A stretch of DNA of 64,000 nucleotides from contig NZ_LGDG01000210.1 in assembly GCF_001279775.1 (NCBI RefSeq), positions 36,582 through 100,581 on the forward strand, in the 5' to 3' direction. How positions within the stretch are numbered: position 1 is the first letter of the stretch; each line of letters starts with the position of its first letter. The notes beneath the pieces were generated by a model. It searched no databases, was not told the DNA's origin, and worked only from the letters and a program-made list of their open reading frames with translations. Source of the stretch: Streptomyces sp. MMG1533 (GTDB lineage Bacteria > Actinomycetota > Actinomycetes > Streptomycetales > Streptomycetaceae). The translations under genes were made by a program, and so were the position numbers. This document shows, piece after piece, positions 56,340 through 64,000 of this stretch.

Positions 56340-56621
56340 ATGACCGCCACCGACGTGACCGGCGCCCGTACCTCCGAGGCCGCCGATGTGATCTCCGGCG
56401 CGCGTGAGCGCATCGACGCCCTGGACGACCGGATCATCGGGCTGATCCAGGAACGGATGGCCGTGTCCGCCGTCATCCAGGAGGCGCGGATCTCCTCCGG
56501 CGGCCGGCGCGTGAACCTCTCCCGCGAGATGGACATCCTCGGCCACTACAGGGACGCGCTGGGCAAGCCCGGTACGTCCCTCGCGATGACGCTCCTCGAA
56601 CTGTGCCGGGGTCGCATCTGA
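56340..56621 (+). CDS. AroQ-type chorismate mutase
   Basis: The 93-residue helical protein matches the monofunctional AroQ family that rearranges chorismate to prephenate for Phe and Tyr synthesis. Residues ARERIDALDDRIIGLIQERM, VSAVIQEARISSG and VNLSREMDILGHYRDALG include the conserved active-site Arg, Lys/Gln and Glu region. AGGAG lies 7 nt before the ATG at 56340; an in-frame ATG at 56325 is an alternative. It follows a Phe/Tyr-rich leader peptide and terminator-like hairpin, which suggests attenuation control. Confidence 0.9.
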   Translation: MTATDVTGARTSEAADVISGARERIDALDDRIIGLIQERMAVSAVIQEARISSGGRRVNLSREMDILGHYRDALGKPGTSLAMTLLELCRGRI

Positions 56622-56870
56622 GTTCGGGCCCGCTCTCACCCGTACGGCGCGTGACCGCGACGCGAAGCGCTTCGTTGGTGGTGGTGTCCGTGCCAGCCAG
56701 GGGCGGGCCCGAAAGAACCACGCGTGGCTCGCTGGAGCGATGAGACGTACGGATCGTGCTGTGCGTCGTGGGACCTCGCTCCAGGTAAGTGACCGGACGG
56801 CAGGGGACAGCAGCCCGGTCACCCAAGAGAACGGTCGGCTCCGGGGACGCCCGGGGCCGACCGGCGGGAC

Positions 56871-56916
56871 GTCCAAGTCAAAGTGTCCGAGTCAAAATGT
56901 CCAAGTCTGAGTCAAA
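56871..56916. repeat. Three direct repeats of GTCC(A/G)AGTCAAA
   Basis: Copies begin at 56871, 56885 and 56899 (the last with a 6-bp insertion), with about 14-bp spacing. They lie in the 574-bp gap between chorismate mutase and the next gene. The even spacing is near 1.3 helical turns, so a multimeric binding site is possible. Confidence 0.5.
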
Positions 56917-57028
56917 CGGTTGCGGTGGCGGCATCCATCGAGCACGATGCCTGGAAAGCCCCCAAGTCCCCCCGTAGACAATTGCATTGACGTGCACGGC
57001 CGTACTGCCAAAGGTCGAGACCAACTGT

Positions 57029-57051
57029 GCGCCCCGAATGCGCCGGGGCGC
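57029..57051. other. Hairpin in the 574-bp intergenic region
   Basis: An 8-bp stem (GCGCCCCG with CGGGGCGC) and a 7-nt loop lie in a gene-free stretch (56622-57195). It may end rightward transcription from chorismate mutase. No other coding signal is seen in the gap. Confidence 0.4.
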
Positions 57052-57135
57052 CGACCGAGGGCAACAGGCAAGCGGCGCAACCCCCCGGCGCCGCTCCCAG
57101 GCACCGACGCTGCCCTGACGTCGGTGCTGACGAAA

Positions 57136-57170
57136 GAAGGGCCCCGCGACTGCGGTCTGCGGGGCCCTTC
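57136..57170. terminator. Terminator downstream of the membrane-protein gene at 57196
   Basis: A 12-bp perfect stem (GAAGGGCCCCGC with GCGGGGCCCTTC) and an 11-nt loop lie just beyond the stop of the minus-strand gene. Confidence 0.75.
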
Positions 57171-57195
57171 CGCATGCCTCGGCAAGCGTCCGGCG

Positions 57196-58380
57196 TCAGG
57201 TTCGCGACACCGTCCCGCACCTCCCGTCGCCGTCCGCGATGTCACGGCTGCGGTCGTACGGATCGACCGTCGGGCCGCTCGCCGGTTCGCCCGAGGGGGC
57301 GGCCGACGGGAACTGCGGGTGCAGATAGCCGTCGTGGACCTCGCAGGCCGTGTTGCCGACGTCGCGGTCGTAGTGCAGGACGTTCAGGCGGTCGGGGGTG
57401 GCCACATAGCGGGCGGGGTCGAGGAGTTCGACGTCGAGGACGCGGCGCACGACGGTGCGGGTGACCTCGGTCGAACCGTCGGTGCGGACGACCGGGTAGA
57501 CGAAGGTGTAGTCGGCGTGCACGGCCACCCCCTCCTGGTCTCCCTTCTCGAACGTCATCCGGCCCCGCGTCTTGATCACGTCGCCGACGAGTCGTACGTC
57601 CGCGGGGTCGAAGCGGGTGAGCAGGTCCAGCGGGTCGTGTTCCTCGTCGGGCGCGCGCAGGGACCGGTTCAGGTCGTCGACGAACTCCGGCTGCTTCGGG
57701 TCGAGCACCGCGAGAGCCGCCTCAGGGCGTTCACCTCGTACGGTCTTCGGGTCCAGGTTGGCCCCGACCAGCAGCTTCCTGGTCAGCCGGAGCGCCGACT
57801 CGACCCGGTCCTTCGGTATTCCGCCGACCGCTGTCGCCTTCGGCAGGACGATGCCGGCCGCCCCGTCGGCCCACCGCAGTGCCGGGGAACCGGCGAACGG
57901 CTCGTCCAGGGTGGGGATTTCGGGGTCCATGGCGGCGGGGGGCGCGGTCGGGGCCGTGGTTTCCTCGCCCAGGGGCGAGGCCGCGGCGGCGTCCGGTGTG
58001 CCGTCGCCGAAGGGGTCGCCCGGCAGCAGCGACGGCTTCAGCGCCACGACGGCCACGGCGATGGCGACGGGCACGCCGATGACCGCCCACAGCCTGCGGC
58101 GCCGAGCGTTCCGCCCGTGACTCTCCTGCCGGGCCGGAACCGTGCGCCAGCCCTCGGGCCGTTCACCCCGCGCCTCTTGCTGCCGCAGCCGTTCGGTCAC
58201 CATGCGGGCGCGGGCGGACGGCTCCTTGGGGGCCGCGGCACGTATGTCGAGCTCGCTGTCCCGGATGAACTTCTCCCACACCTCGTCGGGCATGGAGGAG
58301 GAGCCACCGGAGGAGTCACCGGAGGAGTCGCCCCCCTCACCCGAACCGGATCTCGGCTCTTCGGACGATCTGTCGGCCAC
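57196..58380 (-). CDS. Single-pass membrane protein, hypothetical
   Basis: The 394-residue protein has a cytoplasmic N-terminal region (about 1-98) with DEVWEKFIRDSELDIRA, one membrane helix (LWAVIGVPVAIAVAVVAL, about 100-117) and a large extracytoplasmic domain. That domain includes DYTFVYPVVRTDGSTEVTRT and a terminal SRDIADGDGRCGTVSRT. The layout recalls anti-sigma or membrane-anchored regulatory proteins, but no known domain is identified. A GTG start at 58380 fits; AAAGG lies about 12 nt upstream. Confidence 0.72.
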   Translation of the reverse strand: MADRSSEEPRSGSGEGGDSSGDSSGGSSSMPDEVWEKFIRDSELDIRAAAPKEPSARARMVTERLRQQEARGERPEGWRTVPARQESHGRNARRRRLWAVIGVPVAIAVAVVALKPSLLPGDPFGDGTPDAAAASPLGEETTAPTAPPAAMDPEIPTLDEPFAGSPALRWADGAAGIVLPKATAVGGIPKDRVESALRLTRKLLVGANLDPKTVRGERPEAALAVLDPKQPEFVDDLNRSLRAPDEEHDPLDLLTRFDPADVRLVGDVIKTRGRMTFEKGDQEGVAVHADYTFVYPVVRTDGSTEVTRTVVRRVLDVELLDPARYVATPDRLNVLHYDRDVGNTACEVHDGYLHPQFPSAAPSGEPASGPTVDPYDRSRDIADGDGRCGTVSRT

Positions 58381-58607
58381 GGCGCCGTAGGCCTTTCTGC
58401 GAGTGGATTCCGGGCAGCTGAGCGTACGTCAGCTCCCGCCCGGCCCGAACAGTGAGCCAGGTCACATAAAAACCCTGTGAAGGCGGGGGCAACCATTCAC
58501 AGGTCTCGCGGATCAAACCATGCGAATCAAAGGCCACACCCGCGCCCCACAGCGGAGGCCTCCCAAGCGTGCTGCCATCCGTGGCACACCGGATTTTCGA
58601 GGTCTTC

Positions 58608-59651
58608 ATGAAGCTTCGCCGCGCCATGGCCGCAGCGGCCGCGACGGCCGTCATAGCTCCGCTCGCCCTGCTCTCCGCGCCCGCCGCGTTCGCGACGGAC
58701 GGGACTCCGGACACGTCGACGAGCAGCCCTGCGGCCGAGGAGACCACTCCCTCAGCCGAGGTGAGCACACCGGCCGCGGACACCAGCACCCCCGCCGCCG
58801 ACACCAGCACCCCGGCCGCGGACCAGAGCACCCCGGCGGCGGACACCAGCACCCCCGCCGCGGACACGAGCACGCCCGCCGCCGACACCAGCACCCCGGC
58901 CGGCGCCGAGAGCTCCCCGGCCACCTCCCCGTCGCCGAGCGCCAGCACGCCCGAGGACCCCGAGCTCTGCCTGGACGAAGACGGCAACAGCACCGCCGAG
59001 CTCAGCGACGAGGTCACCAGCGGCCTGGCCGGACTGCCCGAGACGATCGTCGCCGGCAGCGGCTGGACCGCGTTCTCGTTCAACGTGTCCAACCACGGCG
59101 ACGACGAGATCAAGGACATCAAGCCCCTCATCGGCGTCGCCGCGATCGGCTGGGACGACGCGGAGGACTACTCCGGCGAGATCAAGGTCCAGGTCTTCAA
59201 CACGGCCACCCACTCGTGGGACACGATCGCGGACGCCGCGGGCGACGGAGGCACGTTCCCCGCGTTCTCGCTCGGCGCGGGCCAGTCGATCTCGTACAAG
59301 CTGCGGCTCAGCGTCAGCGGCAAGGTGCCGGACTCCCTCGGCCTGACCGGCGGTCTCGCCCAGTACGCGGACGACGAGGGCTGCTGGGTCGCCGACGACC
59401 CGAACGGCTGGATCTACTTCTTCGACATCCTCGCCGCCGGCTCCGACGCCGGTGACCCGAACGACGCCAAGCCGCAGGGCGGCAAGACGGACCTCACGGA
59501 CGTGAACGAGGTCTCCGCCACCGGCACCCTCGCCGAGACCGGTTCGAGCTCGGCACTGCCGATGATCGGCCTGGTGGGCGGTGTCGCGGTCGTCGCCGGT
59601 GCGGGCGCGGTGTTCGTGGTGCGGCGCCGGAAGGCCGGGGCCGAGGCGTAA
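58608..59651 (+). CDS. LAETG sortase-anchored surface protein with STPAAD repeats
   Basis: The 347-residue protein has a signal peptide (KLRRAMAAAAATAVIAPLAL ending AAFATDG) and then about eight tandem STPAADT hexamer/heptamer repeats (about 45-115), likely a wall-spanning stalk. A globular domain (about 130-280) follows, with SGWTAFSFNVSNHGDDEI and GAGQSISYKLRLSVSG. The C-terminus has the LAETG sorting signal, a hydrophobic helix (PMIGLVGGVAVVAGAGAVF) and an RRRK tail. LAxTG is the motif recognised by Streptomyces class E sortases. The ATG follows GAGG by 5 nt. Confidence 0.92.
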   Translation: MKLRRAMAAAAATAVIAPLALLSAPAAFATDGTPDTSTSSPAAEETTPSAEVSTPAADTSTPAADTSTPAADQSTPAADTSTPAADTSTPAADTSTPAGAESSPATSPSPSASTPEDPELCLDEDGNSTAELSDEVTSGLAGLPETIVAGSGWTAFSFNVSNHGDDEIKDIKPLIGVAAIGWDDAEDYSGEIKVQVFNTATHSWDTIADAAGDGGTFPAFSLGAGQSISYKLRLSVSGKVPDSLGLTGGLAQYADDEGCWVADDPNGWIYFFDILAAGSDAGDPNDAKPQGGKTDLTDVNEVSATGTLAETGSSSALPMIGLVGGVAVVAGAGAVFVVRRRKAGAEA

Positions 59652-59700
59652 GGGTCCGGTAGGGCTCAGTAGGACTCAGCAAGGCTTCATTGCAAGAACA

Positions 59701-59740
59701 GAGAAGGACCTGCACTCGGAGGGGGGTGCAGGTCCTTCTC
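59701..59740. terminator. Bidirectional terminator between the surface protein and the GMC oxidoreductase
   Basis: A 15-bp perfect stem (GAGAAGGACCTGCAC with its complement) and a 10-nt G-rich loop lie between two convergent genes. Confidence 0.85.
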
Positions 59741-59754
59741 CGTGCCATGGGTGC

Positions 59755-61530
59755 CTACTTCTTCGGCGGCACCGCCGGTATCCCCAGGAACGGCAGCTTC
59801 AGTGCGCCGAAGGCGTCCGCCGGGACCGCCGGGGACTTCGGCTCGACCGGCTTGAGACGTTCGTACGTCCCGCCCTGGGCCGGACGCGGGTCCGCCTCCC
59901 CCTTGTTGGGCCAGTACGACATGGCTCGCTCGGCCTGGGCGGTGATGGTGAGGGAGGGGTTCACGCCGAGGTTCGCGGAGACCGCGGCGCCGTCGACCAC
60001 CGAGATGCCGGGGTGGCCGTAGAGGCGGTGGTAGGGGTCGATGACTCCGGTGTCGCGGGAGGAGCCGATCGGGCAGCCGCCGAGGAAGTGGGCGGTGAGG
60101 GGGGTGCCCATCAGTTCGCCCACGTTGGAGCCGGCGAAGCCGTTGATCTCTGCGGCGATCGCCGACGCGCCCTCCGAAGCCGCCTTGATCTGCTTGGGGT
60201 TGGGGGATCCGTGGCCCTGACGGGCGGTCAGCAGGCCTTTGCCGACTCCGTCCGGTTTCAGGTACGTAGTCAGGGAGTTGTCCAGCGACTGCATCACCAG
60301 GCCGATGATGGTCCGCTCCGACCAGCGGCGGTTGGAGAGGGACCGCAGGACCAGGCCGGGATGGCGGGCCGCGTTGCGCAGCCAGGCCAGGACACGGGAA
60401 GAGCCCTCGGCGTACGGGACCTGGAGGATCGACAGGCTGCCCATCGAGTTGGAGCCCTTGCCGTAGCGGACCGGTTCGATGTGGGTGTCGGCGTCCGGGT
60501 GGATGGACGAGGTGATGGCCACCCCGCGCGTGAAGTCGGCCTTCTGCTCGCCCGTCATCTTGCGGTAGCGGCGGTCGCTGGTCTGCGCGCCGACCAGCGC
60601 CTCGGAGTTGGTGCGGGTCAGCTCGCCCAGCTTCTCGGAGACGTACGGCAGTTGGCCGCCCGCCTTCATCCGGTGCAGGAGCGTCTGGGTGCCGTAGGTG
60701 CCGGCCGCGAGGACGACCCGGCGGGCCTTGAACGTCCGGCCCTCGCTCTTCTTCCGGTCGGTCGGCAGCGTGGCCACCGCGTAGCCGCCCTGCGAGTCGT
60801 CCGTGATCGAGACGACCGTCGTCAGCGGGTGCACGACCGCGCCGGCCTTCTCGGCGAGGTACAGGTAGTTCTCGTTGAGGGTGTTCTTCGCGCCGTGCCG
60901 GCAGCCGGTCATGCACTCGCCGCACTCCTTGCAGGCCTTGCGGGCCGGGCCCGCACCGCCGAAGTAGGGGTCGTCGACCTGTTCGCCGGGTCTGGCCTTC
61001 GTGGTGCCGTCCGCGTCCTCGCCGTCGCCGAAGAACACCCCGACCGGCGCCATGTGGAAGCTGTCGCCGACGCCCATCCGTTCGGCGGCCGCCTTGAGGT
61101 GCACGTCGGACGGAGTCATCGTCGGGTTGAGGCGTACGCCGAGCATGCGCCGCGCCTGGTCGTAGTACGGCGCCAGTTCCTCCTGCCAGTCGGTGATGTC
61201 ATGCCACTGCGGGTCCTCGAAGAACGGCTTCGGCGGTACGTAGAGGGTGTTGGCGTAGTTGAGGGAGCCGCCGCCCACGCCCGCCCCGGCCAGGACCATG
61301 ACGTTGCCCAGCAGGTGGATGCGCTGGAGGCCGTACATGCCGAGTTTCGGCGCCCAGAGGTAGTTCTTGAGGTCCCAGGAATTCTTGGGGAGGGACTCGC
61401 GGGTGAAGCGGCGGCCGGCCTCCAGGACGCCCACGCGGTAGCCCTTTTCCGTCAGGCGCAGGGCGGTCACCGAACCGCCGAAGCCCGATCCGACGACGAT
61501 GACGTCGAAGTCGTAAGCGTCCTGGGACAC
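59755..61530 (-). CDS. GMC-type FAD oxidoreductase (cholesterol-oxidase-like)
   Basis: The 591-residue flavoprotein starts YDFDVIVVGSGFGGSVTALR with the Rossmann GxGxxG and has LGNVMVLAGAGVGGGSLNYA. An unusual Cys cluster, CKECGECMTGCRHGAKNTL, follows, and the GMC C-terminal signature is HFLGGCPIGSSRDTGVID. The fold fits cholesterol or alcohol oxidases and dehydrogenases; the four Cys may bind iron-sulphur, as in related dehydrogenases. GAGGAG precedes the GTG at 61530. It follows an aldehyde dehydrogenase gene by 29 bp on the same strand, so alcohol and aldehyde oxidation may be linked. Confidence 0.9.
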   Translation of the reverse strand: MSQDAYDFDVIVVGSGFGGSVTALRLTEKGYRVGVLEAGRRFTRESLPKNSWDLKNYLWAPKLGMYGLQRIHLLGNVMVLAGAGVGGGSLNYANTLYVPPKPFFEDPQWHDITDWQEELAPYYDQARRMLGVRLNPTMTPSDVHLKAAAERMGVGDSFHMAPVGVFFGDGEDADGTTKARPGEQVDDPYFGGAGPARKACKECGECMTGCRHGAKNTLNENYLYLAEKAGAVVHPLTTVVSITDDSQGGYAVATLPTDRKKSEGRTFKARRVVLAAGTYGTQTLLHRMKAGGQLPYVSEKLGELTRTNSEALVGAQTSDRRYRKMTGEQKADFTRGVAITSSIHPDADTHIEPVRYGKGSNSMGSLSILQVPYAEGSSRVLAWLRNAARHPGLVLRSLSNRRWSERTIIGLVMQSLDNSLTTYLKPDGVGKGLLTARQGHGSPNPKQIKAASEGASAIAAEINGFAGSNVGELMGTPLTAHFLGGCPIGSSRDTGVIDPYHRLYGHPGISVVDGAAVSANLGVNPSLTITAQAERAMSYWPNKGEADPRPAQGGTYERLKPVEPKSPAVPADAFGALKLPFLGIPAVPPKK

Positions 61531-61559
61531 GTGCTCTCCTCGTTGAGAACGGGTGCGGT

Positions 61560-63173
61560 CTAGCGGAACCGGAATGCCTTCATGAGCCGCAGGCTGCGGC
61601 TCATGAACTGCGCGTACTTCTCGTCGTCCATCCCCAGGGACGGGGCCATCGGCAGCAGCCGCTGCTGGGCCACCGTCTGGGCCTCGGTGTACTTGAGGAT
61701 GCCCTCGGAGCCGTGGCGGCGGCCGAGGCCGGAGTCCTTCATGCCGCCCATCGGGGACTGGACGCTGCCGTAGGCGGGGGCGTAGCCCTCGTTGATGTTG
61801 ACCGTGCCGGTGCGCAGGCGGGCGGCGACCTCGCGGCCGCGTCGGCCGTCCTTCGTCCAGACGGAAGAATTGAGGCCGTAGGGCGTGGAGTTGGCCTGCT
61901 CGACCGCCTCGTCCTCGGACGTGAAGCGGTAGATCGAGACGACCGGGCCGAAGGTCTCCTCTCCGCACACGGACATCGGCGCCTCGACGCCGTCGAGGAT
62001 CGTCGGCTCGAAGAAGTACGGGCCGATGTCCGGGCGGGCCACCCCGCCGGCGACGACCTTCGCACCCTTGGCGACGGCCTCCTCGACGTGCCGGGTGACG
62101 GTCTCCAGCTGCCGTTCCCCGACCAGGGAGCCCATGTCGGCGCCGTACGCGAGGGACGTGCCGAGCCGCATCGCCTTCGTGCGGGCGGCGAAGCGCTCCA
62201 GGAAGGCGTCGGCGACGGACTCGTGGACGTACAACCGCTCGATGGATATGCACAGTTGGCCGGCGGAGGAGAAGCAGGCGCGCACGGCGCCCGCCGCCGC
62301 CTTCTCGATGTCGGCGTCCTGAAGGACCAGCATGGCGTTCTTGCCGCCGAGTTCGAGGGAGACGCCGACCAGGCGGGCGGCGGCGCCCTGCGCGACCTCG
62401 CGGCCGGTGCGGGTGGAGCCGGTGAAGGAGACGTAGTCGGCGTGCTTGACCACCTCGGGGCCGACGACCGGGCCCTCGCCGAGGACGACCTGGAAGACGT
62501 CGGCGGGCAGACCGGCCTCGATGAGCAGATCGCGGGCCCAGAGCGCGGTGAGGCACGTCTCCGTGTCCGGCTTCATCACGACCGCGTTGCCCGCGACGAA
62601 GGCGGGGAGCGCATCGCCGACCGACAGCTCCAGGGGGTAGTTCCACGGGGCGATCTGACCGACGACACCACGCGGGTGGCGCAGTTCGGTGACCTTGGTG
62701 AGCGTCGGTACGGCGCCGGCGTGCCGCTTCGGCTTCAGGTACGCGGTGGCCCTGCGGCCGTAGTGCCGGGCCGCGACGGCCACGGCCTGCACCTCCTCGT
62801 GGGCGTGCAGGCGGGCCTTGCCGGTCTCCAGCTGGATGAGGTCGAGGACCTCGGCCTGGCGTTCGAGGACCAGGTCGTGGAAGCGGAGCAGCACGGCGGC
62901 ACGCTGCCGCACCGGCGTCTGCGCCCACACCGACTGTGCCTTGCGGGCCGCCTCGTAGGCCTTCTGTACGTCCTCGGGCGTGGACGCGGGCAGGTCCGCC
63001 AGCTTCTCGCCGGTGAACGGGGTGTGGTTCGCGGTCCGGCCGGAGCCGGCCACGCCCTTGGTGAGCTGGGCGACCAGCTCCGGGGTGACCACGTCCGCTG
63101 CGGTGCGGGCGCCCTCGGGGGCGGGGGCGATGGGGTTGGTACCGGTCTTGGCCGGGGCCTGCGCGTCGGTCAT
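61560..63173 (-). CDS. NAD(P)-dependent aldehyde dehydrogenase (succinate-semialdehyde dehydrogenase type)
   Basis: The 537-residue enzyme has the aldehyde dehydrogenase signature set: PWNYPLELSVGDALPAFVAG, VSFTGSTRTGREVAQGA, SLELGGKNAMLV with the general-base Glu, SSAGQLCISIERLYVHE with the catalytic Cys, and EETFGPVVSIYRF. It resembles the NADP-dependent succinic-semialdehyde group, but the exact substrate is uncertain. It is the first gene of a probable two-gene operon with the GMC oxidoreductase. The ATG at 63173 is the natural start; upstream is promoter DNA. Confidence 0.92.
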   Translation of the reverse strand: MTDAQAPAKTGTNPIAPAPEGARTAADVVTPELVAQLTKGVAGSGRTANHTPFTGEKLADLPASTPEDVQKAYEAARKAQSVWAQTPVRQRAAVLLRFHDLVLERQAEVLDLIQLETGKARLHAHEEVQAVAVAARHYGRRATAYLKPKRHAGAVPTLTKVTELRHPRGVVGQIAPWNYPLELSVGDALPAFVAGNAVVMKPDTETCLTALWARDLLIEAGLPADVFQVVLGEGPVVGPEVVKHADYVSFTGSTRTGREVAQGAAARLVGVSLELGGKNAMLVLQDADIEKAAAGAVRACFSSAGQLCISIERLYVHESVADAFLERFAARTKAMRLGTSLAYGADMGSLVGERQLETVTRHVEEAVAKGAKVVAGGVARPDIGPYFFEPTILDGVEAPMSVCGEETFGPVVSIYRFTSEDEAVEQANSTPYGLNSSVWTKDGRRGREVAARLRTGTVNINEGYAPAYGSVQSPMGGMKDSGLGRRHGSEGILKYTEAQTVAQQRLLPMAPSLGMDDEKYAQFMSRSLRLMKAFRFR

Positions 63174-63310
63174 GAGCCGCAGGGTATGACGCGGGGAAGG
63201 CTTTGTGTACCCGTCGGTAATCGGGATTCACCGAGTGCTCACATGGTGCCAGTGGTCGCTGGCAGTGAATGCGCTGATCAGGGCGTTGGCCGGTGGCGGC
63301 CGCCGGGAGT

Positions 63311-64000
63311 TCAGTCGCTTCCGGTGTTTTCGATCTCAAGACGGTCACGGGTCGACTTGAACACCGCCGTGCCCTTCTTCTCGTCCGGGGTCCCCTTGGG
63401 CATGTCCACCCGCAGCTCGTACATCCGGCTGTCGGAGGTCAGGATCATCAGCTGCATGACCCGGGTGGGATGCTCGTCCATGTCGTACGTGGTGTCCGCG
63501 AGGACCGCCTCGTAGCCGTGGAAGCTGGTGGGGGTCGTCTGCGTGCTCGCGTCCCCGCTGTAGCCGTTCCAGGTGGCGTGCGCCTTCTGCGCCTGGGCCA
63601 TCGGGGAGCCGGGGGCCTTGTCCCACTGGGTGAGGCGGATCTGGATGGTGTCGTCGTGGTCGTAGACGACGACACGGGGCGGGTCGCTCGCGCCGCCTTC
63701 TCGCGCGGCTTCCTTGTAGTCGGCCGGGAGGGCGAGTGTGGCGTTCATGCCCGGCTCGCGGCGGGTGGTCCAAGAGGGGTCGAGGGCCGCGGGGGTGCGG
63801 GGCAGCTTCGCGGCGGAGCCGCTTTCGGTCTCCGTGAGGTAGGAGGACGTGCCCAGCCATATGCCGCCGACGAGGAGGGTGGCGAGCAGGGCGGCGGAGG
63901 CGGGGCGGCGGAGGGAGCGGCGCTTCGGCTTGGGGGTGGCGGTGGTCGCCGGCTCGGGGGCGGCGGTTTCCGGTGGGGGTGCGGGCGATTCGAGTGCGGG
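63311..64000 (-). CDS. C-terminal part of a membrane protein, probably a serine/threonine kinase (5' end outside window)
   Basis: The reading frame enters from the right edge and is open throughout. After a Pro/Ala-rich cytoplasmic linker it has one membrane helix (RRPASAALLATLLVGGIWLG) and an extracytoplasmic domain of about 190 residues, including VVVYDHDDTIQIRLTQWDKA and STRDRLEIENTG at the end. Streptomyces Ser/Thr kinases often have exactly this linker-helix-ectodomain layout, and such kinase genes usually lie in this region, but no kinase motif is inside the window. An internal ATG at 63748 should not be taken as the start. Confidence 0.6.
   Translation of the reverse strand, partial: PALESPAPPPETAAPEPATTATPKPKRRSLRRPASAALLATLLVGGIWLGTSSYLTETESGSAAKLPRTPAALDPSWTTRREPGMNATLALPADYKEAAREGGASDPPRVVVYDHDDTIQIRLTQWDKAPGSPMAQAQKAHATWNGYSGDASTQTTPTSFHGYEAVLADTTYDMDEHPTRVMQLMILTSDSRMYELRVDMPKGTPDEKKGTAVFKSTRDRLEIENTGSD

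Noticed and set aside
61531..63348. Minus-strand frame that would extend the GMC oxidoreductase into a protein of about 1200 residues
   Set aside because: The upstream part is out of frame with the aldehyde dehydrogenase and is low-complexity. The GMC protein has a good start and ribosome binding site at 61530.
63311..63748. Stand-alone 145-residue protein starting at 63748
   Set aside because: The frame continues upstream through a membrane helix to the window edge, so the ATG at 63748 is internal to a larger gene.

Overview
The window is chromosomal DNA from a Streptomyces (or very close actinobacterial relative). The sequence is very G+C rich, third codon positions are strongly G/C biased, GTG and TTG starts are common, and the gene set is typical of the genus: PknB-type kinases with extracellular domains, a WhiJ-like XRE/DUF397/ATPase triad, PspC-domain signalling proteins, two paralogous NlpC/P60 hydrolases, an LAETG sortase substrate and a TTA-containing regulator. 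Most of the window is core chromosome (purH-purN, sucCD, pcrA, icmB, guaA, chorismate mutase). No rRNA, tRNA, IS element, CRISPR array or attachment site was seen.

Layout. 0-7 kb: a partial Ser/Thr kinase with an I36-like domain, a winged-helix regulator, a membrane beta-propeller protein, a small ALF-repeat ORF and a kinase with a peptidoglycan-binding domain. 7-15.4 kb: purH-purN, two membrane proteins, an XRE/sigma-like/TM fusion and sucCD. 15.8-19.4 kb: two secreted low-complexity proteins separated by a G+C-rich minisatellite. 19.4-27.8 kb: a five-gene cluster (VWA, DUF5682, MoxR AAA+, SWIM, DUF5691) related to E. coli yehLMPQ, with divergent promoters resembling the actinobacterial LexA-independent DNA-damage promoter. 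27.8-34 kb: IcmB-like B12 protein, lipase, M23 peptidase and PcrA/UvrD helicase, the last with a similar damage-type promoter. 34-38.5 kb: a frameshifted ScyD/ScyE-type pseudogene and two NlpC/P60 hydrolases, the first behind a c-di-AMP riboswitch.

38.5-46 kb looks accessory. It holds a two-gene translationally coupled module: a DUF4062 protein, and a 959-residue protein joining a KGGVGR ParA-like ATPase, a TIR domain, a STAND NTPase and a membrane tail. A regulator and a WhiJ-like triad follow. The module is the best candidate in the window for an undescribed conflict or defence system. The triad's ATPase gene runs 110 bp into the neighbouring response regulator gene, which may mark the edge of the inserted segment.

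46-64 kb: a PspC histidine kinase/response regulator pair divergent from a PspC/LiaF-like protein, DoxX, a membrane protein, DUF4429, class II aldolase divergent from a PPOX protein, guaA, chorismate mutase behind a Phe/Tyr-type leader peptide and terminator, an LAETG surface protein, a GMC oxidoreductase, an aldehyde dehydrogenase and a partial kinase-like membrane protein at the right edge.

All calls come from reading the sequence. Family names rest on motif recognition, and no database search was run.
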